Shown: positions 17,646 through 27,347 of the stretch, in pieces
Numbering within the stretch: the first letter of the stretch is position 1
How the letters are laid out: each line of letters begins with the position of its first letter
Source: JALEFZ01 sp039820545
Lineage (GTDB): Bacteria; Bacteroidota; Bacteroidia; J057
Length of the DNA stretch: 64,000 nucleotides
NCBI GenBank assembly: GCA_039820545.1
Contig: JBCBPW010000015.1
Span: 33,893 to 97,892, forward strand
Direction of reading: 5' to 3'
Translations under genes and position numbers: made by a program
The notes under the pieces: model-generated
The model's input: the letters and a program-made list of their open reading frames with translations, nothing else
Database searches by the model: none
Told to the model about the DNA's origin: nothing

Positions 17646-18183
17646 CACTTCCTTCAGTGCTTTTTCCTTAGAATTTGTAAAGAACGGTTTAGTATAAATC
17701 TTTTGCGGATCTACCCGCATTTTTTCAAAAACTACTTGTGGTTTGAGACCTTGAATTAGAGCCATACCATTTCCATGGCAAGCAAGGGATGATCCCGCTG
17801 CCTACGCACAAGACGCAAAAACTCGTTATATAGACCATCTGATAGCCTCTTCCATGTACAAATCATTCCCTTTTACAGGGTCTGCAAGAAGAGTTTCAAA
17901 AAGTACCCTTCCAAAAGAGATCTTGTAGTGTAAACACTTCTATTGCCTGTTATGCATAGAACTGACTCCCTTCAGTTTGTAACTGAAACTTTCTATATGC
18001 TCTAGATACAATCTGAAGGAGGCAGTGTTCCACGTTTTTATGTGTGAAGGTACTTAACTTCCCCCTCTCTATATATACATGTAGAAATCCCTTGGATTGT
18101 AACACAGATTTTTCAAAAAAATAAAAGATTTCAATCTATCTTTAGATTTTTTATCCTAAAAATTTGATAATCAGCAATATGTG
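17646..18183. other. Convergent intergenic region without detected genes
   Basis: About 540 bases between the ends of the CoaD-CoaE gene and the TPR-CHAT gene. No ORF with coding character, no repeat A or B, no tRNA-like fold seen. The last ~130 bases are very AT-rich. Confidence 0.6.
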
Positions 18184-21108
18184 TCATTCAATCTTGAATG
18201 ATCTTTTTGTTTCCTTAGCCTTCAAATTCCTTCTATAACTATATGCGAATATCATCAAAATCATCAGTAGGGCTATGCCCATACTCCATTCCTTGGTATA
18301 GTTTGTCTCCCAACGGATCGCTTGTGTATCACCTGTAATTACTGGACCTGCCCAAAAATAGGGATGCACATTCCCTCCTTGGTCGATATATGCCAATTTC
18401 GCGTTTCGTAAGGCTTCCGCTTTGTCCTGTCCTGCTTTGAGGTTTTCATAAAAGTACTGCATGATCTGCATATTGCTTTGTTGGTTGACCTTCCAGAGGG
18501 TACCTACAGTACTTCTCGCCCCTGCATAGGCAAAGGCAAAGGCCATGCTAGTGATTCCCTCTCCCCGTTTGATGTCACCAAGCTGGGTCTGACAGGCGCT
18601 CATGACGACCATAGAGGCTTGTAGTTGAATGCTATAGAGCATATCCGCATAAAGATTTTCATTATCTGTAGAGTCGGTCACGATGGTAAACAGCAGTCGA
18701 TTCTTCAAGGGAAGTTGATCTGAATACTGTCCGTGTGTAGCCAAATGGATGATGTCATACGCTGGAGCGATCTCTAAAAATCTTCCAAGCAATCCCATTT
18801 GATGGGTATAGGCATCTAATTGGAGCAAATCGGAGAGCATGGATACTTCTGCTTCATTTTGAAGTTCATACCATGACTGCTTTTCTTTAAACATAGGAGT
18901 GAAGAGTGGATGGTAAAGGTAACCCCTAGCTTCTGGGGGAATCTCCTCTTTGGAGTAGCCTTGAAAGGTAGGCGCAAACGCCAGCATGCGTGGTGAGTGG
19001 TGGAGGGGAAGTGCTTTTGTACGACCACTTAACCATGCACAAACAGAGAAATGTGTACTCATCTGGTGATTGCGAAGGACGTAGTTTAGCGGTATTTCTG
19101 GGTTTACATTTGCTTCTGCTATCGGAGATTGAATCAATGTTTCAAAAGGAATGTAACTCAACGCTCCATCTGGAATCATGATCACATCCTGCTGGATGGG
19201 AAGGGTGAATCCTCCCAAAAGTTCCTGGTACAGGGAATGGCTCAATGCTTGAAACATCTGGTTGAAATCGGTCACTTTGTCAGATAGCCCTTTCTTTTGA
19301 TAAAATACGTCTAGATATTCCCTCACTAGTTGCTCGTCATAATTGATAGGAATGACTTCCAAATGATCATGGGTCAAGTGGAAAGCATAGGAGGTACTGC
19401 TTCCTACAAAGTATTGAACAATCGAGGTCCCCAATGGAAGCTGTGCTTGTACATCAGCAATGATGCATTGGTTCTGCTTGAATCTAGCCGCGTAGTAGCG
19501 TTGGTATTGGGGAATTTGTGACAAGCGTTGAATGATTTTATCCAGCCTGAGACGATAGGAGATCAGGCTATCCTTTTGATCGTGCAGTTCAAACTGCGTG
19601 ATTTTCTGCCGAATGTGCTGTTCTTCTTTGAGTATTTCTCGATCTACATCTAGGAAGGTTGTAGGGTTTGGGAGGTTGAGGGAAGAGAGGAGAAAGACGG
19701 CCTTAGCTTGACTGGCATATTGAAAGGCGAGCGTTGGATCATCTAAGAGCAAAGCGGCTTCGATCGCTCCCTCATATACGGTGTAGACCTCTTCTTTTAG
19801 GAAAAAATGAAAATCACGAGTTTGTGTCGAGCTTTGCAGCGAATCAATTAATCTGAGTGCATAATCAAAATGCTCTTTTGCCAGATTCAGCAAGAAGGTG
19901 CTACTATCGGTGCTTGCTCGCGATAGCTGTGTAAGCGTGCGGGCTTTGGAGCCGACAGACTTGAGATAGTATCGCATAGGGGTCTGGGAGAAATCAGGTG
20001 TCACACTGGGAGCATCCCATAAGTTTAAACTTTCCATATGTAGATCGGCTACGAGGACCTTATGGTACATTTCCAGTGCTTGTGGGTACTTCTTTTGGAC
20101 AAAATACAGGTCCCCCCAATTGTCATGGACCATGGCAGTTTGTTGAGGGTCATTTGGGAGATAGGAGAGGGCTTGAGAGTAATAAAACTCGGCTTTGGGA
20201 TATTCTCCATTTTTCTTGTAAATGATCCCTAGGTTATTTGAAATCTTAAGCAGGGTAGATAGAATTTCTTCATCTGCTTCTATAGAAAGAAACTCACGCT
20301 GTGATTCTGTATAGAGTTTTATGGCCTTTGCAAAGTTTTGAGCTTCCTGAAAGCTTCCCGCTTTATTCAATAAAATCTCCCCTTTTAATTTCGTCTCCCT
20401 CCATGAATTATTTGTGTACTTTTCAAGTAAATCTACCGCGTGTTGAAAAGCCGAATCTGCCTTGGCCAACTGTTGAGTCTGAACATACATTCTCCCCATA
20501 AGATCCCAAGCAACTACATAATTGAAGCTTCCTCCAGGTTTATCCTCTGGACTGAGGATTGACCAGTATAATTGGTAAATGCGCATAGTCTCTTCTCCCA
20601 CCTCAAGTGCTTGATAGGTGTCACTGCTAATTTTATTCAAAAACTTAGCCCATGTATAGAGAAAGTTGGATTTGAAATTGAGGAATTCACGATAGGCATG
20701 CGCATCCTCAAAGTCCTCTTTGTGTCTAAGAATCAATTGCCATCCCTTTTCAAAAACTTGAAGACCTTCCTGGGTACGTTCACTTAGTATAAGTACACGA
20801 CCGTAATTCTTATATGCACCAATCTGTTTATGAATGGGAATAGCGTCTGTGAATTGATCAATCAACTGGATGGCATCTAAGAAACTCTCTGTAGAAAGCG
20901 GGAGATCACCTTTGTAGTAAGCAAAATTTATCCCAAGGTCATATAGTGCAGAAAATGCTTCAAGTGGATGAAGGATCTCTCCTTGCAGTACATTTTTTAG
21001 ACTATCAAATTTTCGAAGATCTGGTTTTGGGTCGTAACTTTTCCCTTGATTAGGTAATAAAAGGAAGAAAGATCCAAGTGCGATATAAAACAGACTGAGT
21101 TTTTTCAT
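18184..21108 (-). CDS. TPR-CHAT peptidase with signal peptide and C-terminal membrane anchor
   Basis: 974 residues from the ATG at 21106-21108, which opens the signal peptide (MKKLSLFYIALGSFFLLLPN); an in-frame ATG 7 codons earlier is less likely. Residues ~75-400 are tandem TPRs (AKADSAFQHAVDLLEKY; GEYPKAEFYYSQALSYLP; KKYPQALEMYHKVL). Residues ~600-910 are a CHAT (caspase-like, clan CD) domain with His792 in HLATHGQYS and Cys839 in MSACQTQLGD; a GITSMAFAFAYAGARSTVGTLW segment follows, as in active CHATs. A single helix near 940-960 (MGIALLMILMIFAYSY) is followed by a basic tail, so the peptidase should face the periplasm, anchored in the inner membrane. It is last of four co-directional genes after the LRR-subtilase gene. 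Confidence 0.88.
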   Translation of the reverse strand: MKKLSLFYIALGSFFLLLPNQGKSYDPKPDLRKFDSLKNVLQGEILHPLEAFSALYDLGINFAYYKGDLPLSTESFLDAIQLIDQFTDAIPIHKQIGAYKNYGRVLILSERTQEGLQVFEKGWQLILRHKEDFEDAHAYREFLNFKSNFLYTWAKFLNKISSDTYQALEVGEETMRIYQLYWSILSPEDKPGGSFNYVVAWDLMGRMYVQTQQLAKADSAFQHAVDLLEKYTNNSWRETKLKGEILLNKAGSFQEAQNFAKAIKLYTESQREFLSIEADEEILSTLLKISNNLGIIYKKNGEYPKAEFYYSQALSYLPNDPQQTAMVHDNWGDLYFVQKKYPQALEMYHKVLVADLHMESLNLWDAPSVTPDFSQTPMRYYLKSVGSKARTLTQLSRASTDSSTFLLNLAKEHFDYALRLIDSLQSSTQTRDFHFFLKEEVYTVYEGAIEAALLLDDPTLAFQYASQAKAVFLLSSLNLPNPTTFLDVDREILKEEQHIRQKITQFELHDQKDSLISYRLRLDKIIQRLSQIPQYQRYYAARFKQNQCIIADVQAQLPLGTSIVQYFVGSSTSYAFHLTHDHLEVIPINYDEQLVREYLDVFYQKKGLSDKVTDFNQMFQALSHSLYQELLGGFTLPIQQDVIMIPDGALSYIPFETLIQSPIAEANVNPEIPLNYVLRNHQMSTHFSVCAWLSGRTKALPLHHSPRMLAFAPTFQGYSKEEIPPEARGYLYHPLFTPMFKEKQSWYELQNEAEVSMLSDLLQLDAYTHQMGLLGRFLEIAPAYDIIHLATHGQYSDQLPLKNRLLFTIVTDSTDNENLYADMLYSIQLQASMVVMSACQTQLGDIKRGEGITSMAFAFAYAGARSTVGTLWKVNQQSNMQIMQYFYENLKAGQDKAEALRNAKLAYIDQGGNVHPYFWAGPVITGDTQAIRWETNYTKEWSMGIALLMILMIFAYSYRRNLKAKETKRSFKIE

Positions 21109-21124
21109 GGGAGAGAATTCAAAT

Positions 21125-21152
21125 GTCACGGCGTACCTAAGTACGTCGTGAC
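21125..21152. promoter_or_regulatory. 12-bp hairpin in the leader of the TPR-CHAT gene
   Basis: gtcacggcgtac / gtacgtcgtgac with loop ctaa; one G-T pair, otherwise perfect. It lies 16 bases upstream of the TPR-CHAT start codon and after the LRR-subtilase stop. It could attenuate, terminate partially, or mark an mRNA processing site between the two peptidase genes. Confidence 0.5.
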
Positions 21153-21244
21153 GCAGTGGAGTAAGATGGTGAAAAACTAAAATCTAACAACACAAGGCTT
21201 AGTGTCTTTCCACATTCTGCCCTACGTGCTGTGTTCGCATTTGA

Positions 21245-24200
21245 TTAATTCGAATTTTGGTTTCGAATGCTTCTGCATAGATTCATCAAGAAAGCACAAA
21301 GCTTACCTCTAACCTTAATGGGGGCAGTGTCAACCGATACTCCCAAAGGATTCAAGTTTTCATCATATGCCTTGACCATCGTAATCTTATCATTAAGCGA
21401 TATAGTATGTTGCGCACGGGCTCCTCCAACCACTTTAAACTTAAGATTGAAAAGTGGGGAGTCATCTGTCAAGAGTGGTGTATCAGCGTTGTACCACAAG
21501 ATACTGAGACGACCGTTTCCTACTTCATTCTCATTCGTTGACAAAGAGATACTATCTGATGAGAGCCCTTCGAATAAGAGAACATTTGTATCCCACTCAA
21601 GGGTGAATTGGAAGGTCGAAATAGGCGCAGTACTAGAGATTCGTATGGGAATCGAAATCTCATCATCTACAAAGGTTTTCGTTTCTGATAGTTGAATCTG
21701 GATATCTGAACCCATTGTAGCAAGATCAGATGGCCAATTGAGATCAATATCTCCTGCTTTGATTCCTATGAAATCTTGATCCCTGATGGAAGAACGAATA
21801 TCTGTATAAGACCTAGAAGAGGGAAATGCAGTAGTGAAGGTATCTAATTGTAGTCCTGCTATGTCTGGTACAAATGTCCAAGCTGAAGGTCTATTACCTA
21901 AGTATCCAAAATTATCAGACTTCCCAAGAATGTATGCTTGAATGGCTGCTAAGTCCTCTTTGTCGAAAGTTTGATTTTCATTTACATCAGCTGCAATCCT
22001 TTGATAATCTTTTAGTTCCAGCAAATCTGAATGAATGATTCTGGTTCCCAAGACAAGATCTGCTCCGTCTACCCCTTCCTTACTCACAGACGTTTTTGAG
22101 GGTGAAAGTTGGAACTGGGTACTTGGGCTAGCATAGAATGTAAAGGTATCACTTCTCTGTGTTTGATTGATTTCTAGCTCTGTAGATTCAAATATATAAT
22201 CTACATTGGGAATCAATCTGCCTCTCTCCGTAGTTGCTCTACCCGAAACGGATAGTTCATCTACTATTTTGACTATAAGATAGGATTCGATGGAGTAATC
22301 AGTTGTACCACTTTTCACTAGATAGGAGATGGAGTCAGTCTCACCTATATTCTTAGTAAACTCATATTTGAAAAAAGGAAACCCTTCATTGTCTTCCTTG
22401 ATTGTGAAATTAGGGGGTGAGGCATCAGGTGTCAAAAACTCGAGCACTGTACTTTGCCCATAGCAATCATTTGCAAGTACATCTAATTTCACTATTTCAG
22501 ATTTTGCAGGTACTTCGAAATAATCTACTCTTGCACGTGGGCTATCCTCACAGTTGATCAACTGTATATCTAATATTTTTCCATCTTCAACAAAGTCGAT
22601 CAGGCTTGTATCCTTAGCCGAAATTGGGGGAGAGTATAAAAGTCCAATGACTCTTTCTACCATTTCATCAGGCTCGTCCAAATCAGGATGGGTAGCAATT
22701 AACTGAGCGATTGTAGCTGTGACAAATGCAACAGCTATTGAGGTCCCATTTTTAGTACCGTATATTTCTCCTGGAAGAGGGGCATTAATGCCTACGCCAG
22801 GTGCAAGTATTTTGACGGTGTTAGCTCCATAGTTAGAGAAGCAGGGCATAATTCCTCTTTCACACGTATCCAAGTTATTACCATTCAAGAAGGGATTAAA
22901 GGCACCTACAGCCACAACATTGAAGTATTGTCGGGAATAATTTGAGGGCCAGTGACCGAAAGGATCTTCCTCGAGATCATTGTTTTGGCCTTTATTCCCT
23001 GAGGATGTGACAATGAGAATATTCTTATCCTTCGCTTCCTTGATTAAGGTATCAATAATTTTTGATCGTATTCCGTCATAACCCATACTCATGTTGATGA
23101 CATCTACGTCTTGATCGATCGCATATTTCAAAGCACATGCTACTTCAAACAGCCGTGTTGTCCCTTTAGCATCTCCAATCTGAAGCGACATGATCCCTAC
23201 AGAATTCTTGATAGAGGAGTCTAAGAGACTTGAAACCAATCCTGCGATATGCGTACCATGGCCCAAAGCGTCTGGAGGCACATCTTGAAAGGCATTATTG
23301 GTAGCATCCCAAAAATTATAGCCATTGATTGCATCATTGTAGCAAAATGTATCGATTGACTCGTTTCTAAGGAGAGGATTACGCCATATGAAGGGATTGA
23401 TCATAGAATGCGAACTGTCTATTCCGTAGTCAATGACGGCTATTGTTACTTTTCGAATAGCTGGTGTATTATCTAGTACTTGGGCCTCCCATTGAATGTT
23501 CCGATCACCAGTTGTGGGGCCTAGGTTAATGGGGTAGTTCCAAACAACATTTGTCGAATCAGAGCCTCCTTCTTGTGGTTGGGCACTCGTCTCTGCCTGC
23601 CCTATTCGCTCCTCTGCCCCAATAATCTGATTGAGTACACCATTTTCATCAACTCTTTCGAGAATCTCTGGTACCTCATACAGCAGCATATCACCACAGT
23701 GGCACGCTGTCTTTAGGGTAAGACCTATACGCTCGAGTTCAATCTTTATTTTTTCCCTTTCGGAGTCCTGGATCGTTTCTGGAAATTTGACGACGAAGGT
23801 GGGACCATCTCTGAGAAGTTCGCGTAGCAATGGATCAAGTCTACCTGCAAAGACAACCTTCCTGGGCTGGGTCACTATCGAATCTAACGGATTAAAATCG
23901 GGATGCTTGATTGTAGCAAAATAATCGCCTTCAGCAGTAGAGTCGCTAGCTGTCAATAGAAACGCACCTTCTATTTCACCTGCCATGAGGTTACCATCCT
24001 TGAACCACTGATACGTACTTTTGGAGCTTGTGTCAGGCTGTGTAAGGAGGATGCTACTATCTTGGTAAATATCATATACCAGTATATTTCCTATGCGTTT
24101 CTGGGGCATGTAGGTAGCATTGATCGAAGGATTATTCCATATGGAGAGATAAGGCTCCAACTCGCCGAAAGTAAGCCTGTTACTACCTACATTAATTTCA

Positions 24201-25459
24201 GTGTAAGGATTATCCTTGGGTAATCCATGTAATGAGGCTAAATTATTTCCATCGAATCTTACTTGGCGAAGTTGCGTCAAACTATTTAGGTTAGGGAGCG
24301 AATAAAGTTGATTTACTTGACACTGTAGTTCTTGGAGATTGGTGAGTTGATCAAGTCCTTCAAGCTCCCTTATGTTGTTTACACTAAGGACGAGAATCTC
24401 TAGATTTACCAATTTTGATAGGTCGAATAAGCTATCAAGTTGACAAAATGAAGCAGAAAAATATTCAAGACTAGTGACGGAGGCTACTTGGTCAAGATTA
24501 TTTAAAACGGAATCGTAGTCTATTTCCAGACTTTGGAGGTTAGGAAATTGAGATAGATTAGGTAGAAATTGTAAGTTCGAGTTTCCCGAGATATCGAGGG
24601 AGACAAGATTGGGGTTAGGTAGTGAATCTATCGCTGGTAGTGAAGATAATTTGGTAAATCCTACGATTTTCAGCGATACCATATTGGGCATTGACGCAAT
24701 GATAGCTAATTCCGTTTCAGGAATATTATCGAAGCCAATATATAGCGTTCTCAGTTGGCTGGGATTGGGAATGGGGGGGAAGCTTGTAATGCCTGTATTA
24801 TCGATTTCCAATCTCTGGAGGGCATACAGGTTCGTCCATCCTTGAATATTACCTTTCAGACCATTCTGATTAGAAAGAGATAGAGCTGTAAGATTTTTTA
24901 GATTCCCCAGAGAAGGAATCGAAGTAAGCCCCATTCCTTGTGTCGGATTACCCAGTCTTAAAATCTTCAGATTCACTAGGCTATCAAGAGTAGGGAGACT
25001 ACGAAGTCCACCATTGAAGGAAAGATCAATTACTTCAATATCTGGAAGTTCTCCGAAGTTTTCAATGTAACCTAGTTGATTATTTTGAAGATTAAGACGC
25101 TGAAGTCTTTTCAGCTTGCCAAGGGATGGAAGTGAATCTTTGAGATTGTTGCTAGATAAATCTAGGCTGATCACGTTTCCATTAGCATCTAGTTTTACTC
25201 CATACCAATTCGAAACAGAATCAGTCGTATCCCAACTATTATTCCAGTTCGTACCATTTGTAGCATTAAAAATGTTTACAAGTACCAGCGAATCAGAAGA
25301 ATCTGCTGCAATTTGTACTTCCCATACCTCTTCCCTCCGATCATTTTCACCTACCCCCTCCTTCGACAGGGTATCAGGAGCTCCTTCCACAACAGCATAC
25401 AGCGCCCAGGCTGAAGCAGCCAGGCATAGGCTAATCAGAAAAATTAAGCTTCTTTTCAT
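21245..25459 (-). CDS. Secreted LRR - subtilisin (S8) - dockerin - cohesin protein
   Basis: 1404 residues. Order: signal peptide (MKRSLIFLISLCLAASAWA), leucine-rich repeats (~90-440, e.g. LVSLDISGNSNLQFLPNLSQ), an Ig-like stretch and possible I9-like prodomain (~540-620), an S8 peptidase (~665-960), a beta domain with a VLANDCYG motif (~1000-1080), a dockerin type I-like segment (~1185-1235, AADVNENQTFDKEDLAAI), and a cohesin-like domain (~1265-1385). The triad is intact: D677 (AVIDYG), H734 (GHGTH), S907 (GTSIA). It ends without the T9SS sorting tail expected of such a protein; the last ~20 residues (LCAFLMNLCRSIRNQNSN) look unrelated to the fold and may follow a frameshift. It lies 73 bp after the anti-sigma-like gene and 136 bp before TPR-CHAT. 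Confidence 0.88.
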   Translation of the reverse strand: MKRSLIFLISLCLAASAWALYAVVEGAPDTLSKEGVGENDRREEVWEVQIAADSSDSLVLVNIFNATNGTNWNNSWDTTDSVSNWYGVKLDANGNVISLDLSSNNLKDSLPSLGKLKRLQRLNLQNNQLGYIENFGELPDIEVIDLSFNGGLRSLPTLDSLVNLKILRLGNPTQGMGLTSIPSLGNLKNLTALSLSNQNGLKGNIQGWTNLYALQRLEIDNTGITSFPPIPNPSQLRTLYIGFDNIPETELAIIASMPNMVSLKIVGFTKLSSLPAIDSLPNPNLVSLDISGNSNLQFLPNLSQFPNLQSLEIDYDSVLNNLDQVASVTSLEYFSASFCQLDSLFDLSKLVNLEILVLSVNNIRELEGLDQLTNLQELQCQVNQLYSLPNLNSLTQLRQVRFDGNNLASLHGLPKDNPYTEINVGSNRLTFGELEPYLSIWNNPSINATYMPQKRIGNILVYDIYQDSSILLTQPDTSSKSTYQWFKDGNLMAGEIEGAFLLTASDSTAEGDYFATIKHPDFNPLDSIVTQPRKVVFAGRLDPLLRELLRDGPTFVVKFPETIQDSEREKIKIELERIGLTLKTACHCGDMLLYEVPEILERVDENGVLNQIIGAEERIGQAETSAQPQEGGSDSTNVVWNYPINLGPTTGDRNIQWEAQVLDNTPAIRKVTIAVIDYGIDSSHSMINPFIWRNPLLRNESIDTFCYNDAINGYNFWDATNNAFQDVPPDALGHGTHIAGLVSSLLDSSIKNSVGIMSLQIGDAKGTTRLFEVACALKYAIDQDVDVINMSMGYDGIRSKIIDTLIKEAKDKNILIVTSSGNKGQNNDLEEDPFGHWPSNYSRQYFNVVAVGAFNPFLNGNNLDTCERGIMPCFSNYGANTVKILAPGVGINAPLPGEIYGTKNGTSIAVAFVTATIAQLIATHPDLDEPDEMVERVIGLLYSPPISAKDTSLIDFVEDGKILDIQLINCEDSPRARVDYFEVPAKSEIVKLDVLANDCYGQSTVLEFLTPDASPPNFTIKEDNEGFPFFKYEFTKNIGETDSISYLVKSGTTDYSIESYLIVKIVDELSVSGRATTERGRLIPNVDYIFESTELEINQTQRSDTFTFYASPSTQFQLSPSKTSVSKEGVDGADLVLGTRIIHSDLLELKDYQRIAADVNENQTFDKEDLAAIQAYILGKSDNFGYLGNRPSAWTFVPDIAGLQLDTFTTAFPSSRSYTDIRSSIRDQDFIGIKAGDIDLNWPSDLATMGSDIQIQLSETKTFVDDEISIPIRISSTAPISTFQFTLEWDTNVLLFEGLSSDSISLSTNENEVGNGRLSILWYNADTPLLTDDSPLFNLKFKVVGGARAQHTISLNDKITMVKAYDENLNPLGVSVDTAPIKVRGKLCAFLMNLCRSIRNQNSN

Positions 25460-25532
25460 AAATGGGTTTGCGTATGTTAGTCCATATGTTCTACCTATAT
25501 ATAGGATCTGACACCCATTTGTAATGGCTCAC

Positions 25533-26366
25533 CTAATCATCTTCTTTCTTGCCAGATGTTGTGGATATTACATCTGATAAATTACTTCTTACATAAAGGG
25601 CTGTCTCTCTTGTATTTTCGGGTAGGTTGGGACAGCCTTCTAACTGATCCCAACGCTGGAAAAATTTTTCTATTTCTTCCTGGTTTTTCTCCTCTATTAA
25701 GCTCCAAAGTACCAGGGTTCCCGCCTCACATTTTTGTCGTTGGAGATAACCATTTTCGTTTAGCCATATATGATTCCAGTCATTTCGCGCAGCGACAAAA
25801 GCTCCTTTTTGGGCATGTAGCAACCCCCTGATTCTCCTGATTTGTATATCATCGGGTAAGGAGTCCAAAAATGGACCAGAAAGCCTCAGCACTTCCTCCG
25901 AAGCATCCTGTTGGAACAAGGCAATGATGCGCTCACGTTGACTCTTCACATCCTCCATGCTACCTGCAGTCGCGGTACTTTTCTGCTCCTCTTCGACCAG
26001 TTGAGCCCAAGGTGTGGGGCTGTACTCGAATGAAGCCCGAGGCCTAAGCAAGAAATAGCCAATCACACAGATCAGGACGACAGAAGCTGCTGCTAAAAGC
26101 TGTGGCATCCATTTCCGAATGATAGGCTGTGGAACTATGTCTTTCTCCTCCTCTTCCTCAAAGATCTCTGCAAGGATTCTTTTGCCTCTTTCCTCTCTTT
26201 CTTTTCGCCTTGCTTGCTGAAATACTCTTCTGTAAAAGGCTACGCGCTCCGCAAGTGCAGGATTGGCTGCCATCTCTTGCTCAAAAGCACTCTGCTCTTC
26301 AGGATTAAGCTCTTGGGCGATATAGGCGTCGATATAATCGTGGGTATTTTCTTCTGATAGATTCAT
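25533..26366 (-). CDS. Membrane anti-sigma-factor-like protein with periplasmic helical domain
   Basis: 277 residues from the ATG at 26364-26366, which overlaps the sigma-factor stop as ATGA. The cytosolic part (~1-88) opens with IDAYIAQELNPEEQSAFEQE, the N-terminal helix pair typical of anti-sigma proteins lacking the zinc HxxxCxxC motif, then a charged coiled stretch with an EEEEEK run. One membrane helix (~89-108, MPQLLAAASVVLICVIGYFL). The ~165-residue periplasmic part has TPR-like helices (GAFVAARNDWNHIWLNENGY). It presumably binds and holds the preceding ECF sigma factor and senses something across the membrane. Assignment as an anti-sigma rests on position, topology and the N-terminal motif. 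Confidence 0.75.
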   Translation of the reverse strand: MNLSEENTHDYIDAYIAQELNPEEQSAFEQEMAANPALAERVAFYRRVFQQARRKEREERGKRILAEIFEEEEEKDIVPQPIIRKWMPQLLAAASVVLICVIGYFLLRPRASFEYSPTPWAQLVEEEQKSTATAGSMEDVKSQRERIIALFQQDASEEVLRLSGPFLDSLPDDIQIRRIRGLLHAQKGAFVAARNDWNHIWLNENGYLQRQKCEAGTLVLWSLIEEKNQEEIEKFFQRWDQLEGCPNLPENTRETALYVRSNLSDVISTTSGKKEDD

Positions 26367-26959
26367 CCTGTGACACCCTCCCTGATTAGATATGCACGGA
26401 CTTCCTCTTCGATCTTCTTCATGCACCGCTTAAACTTATTGCGCAAGGTAGCTGAAGCTTTGTCATCATCGGGGTCATCTGTCTCCTCCATCTTGACAGC
26501 AATTTCTTTGAAGGACACACCATTTGAGCGATAGCCAAAAATGAGTCGACAGCGTTCGTCTACTTGGGTGAGTGCATAAGCCAATGCCTTTTCCTCTATT
26601 ATTTGCCGACGAATCGCTTCGGGGTCTGATGTGTCTTCAATATCGATATCAGGAGGAAGATGGAATTCATCTTCTGGCGTTTGAAAAACCTTTCTGCGCA
26701 TACCGCGAATGACCTTGTGGGTGTAAGCAAAAAACTGCCCTTCTCCTTGATAGGTAAGCTTTTGCTCCATAATCTGATGCCAGATGTATAGGGAGACCTC
26801 TTGAAATAGGTCTTTTGCGAGTTCTTTATCTTGCGTTATATTCATAATTCGTCCAAAGATTTTTTCTTTTAGGCATTGGAATGCCCTTTTCTCTGATACC
26901 TCAATTGCTTTCAAAAACATTTCAACAATGAAAGCAGCTGAACAAGGAGTACTTACCAT
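26363..26959 (-). CDS. ECF-type RNA polymerase sigma factor (first)
   Basis: 198 residues from the ATG at 26957-26959; an earlier in-frame ATG at 27019 and a later one at 26920 are also possible. Region 2 is KELAKDLFQEVSLYIWHQIM (core RNA polymerase binding and -10 recognition). Region 4 is VDERCRLIFGYRSNGVSFKEIAVKM followed by ATLRNKFKRCMKKI, the -35 helix-turn-helix. An insert of acidic residues (ETDDPDDDKA) in the region 4 loop is unusual. It is first in the four-gene set ending with TPR-CHAT and is translationally coupled to the anti-sigma-like gene (ATGA). It probably drives that operon, itself included. Confidence 0.85.
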   Translation of the reverse strand: MVSTPCSAAFIVEMFLKAIEVSEKRAFQCLKEKIFGRIMNITQDKELAKDLFQEVSLYIWHQIMEQKLTYQGEGQFFAYTHKVIRGMRRKVFQTPEDEFHLPPDIDIEDTSDPEAIRRQIIEEKALAYALTQVDERCRLIFGYRSNGVSFKEIAVKMEETDDPDDDKASATLRNKFKRCMKKIEEEVRAYLIREGVTG

Positions 26960-27347
26960 ATAATGCAAGGAATTAGAGATTTGTAATGGCAATGACGAAT
27001 AATGAAAGGAAAAAATCATTCCGTAGACTCAAGATAACAATTATTCATAATTTTTTCTTTAAAAAATCTTCATTTTGTCCAAGTAAGTCAATGAAGACTA
27101 CTCTTTTGATAAGGATACGTTAGATGATAAAAATCATTGATTCCCAGGAAAATATAATCTGACTCCGCGAAATAATCGAATGGCCTATATGAGAGATATA
27201 AATGTGGGGATTTCTAGAGTAAATGGCGACTCTATATGCGGGAAGAAATGTAAGATGCGCTAAATACAGTGTGAAGGGCGTATAAAAACGAGGCAAAGGA
27301 AATCGAGCGATCCCCCCATATTAGTATGAGTCCTGTATCGGTCCTCC
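26960..27347. other. Upstream region of the first sigma-factor gene
   Basis: AT-rich stretch between the sigma gene start and the 3' end of the Uma2 gene. It must hold the promoter of the four-gene unit, but no TAnnTTTG box with a spaced TTTG stands out, which fits use of an alternative sigma factor. No repeat or RNA gene seen. Confidence 0.5.

Noticed and set aside
25533..26426. Longer start (26426) for the anti-sigma-like gene
   Set aside because: The extra 20 codons overlap the sigma gene and look non-coding; the ATGA-coupled ATG at 26366 fits better.
18184..26959. Gasdermin- or CRISPR-linked CHAT system
   Set aside because: No gasdermin-like pore protein, type III-E effector or cas gene is nearby, and the CHAT protein has a signal peptide and membrane anchor.
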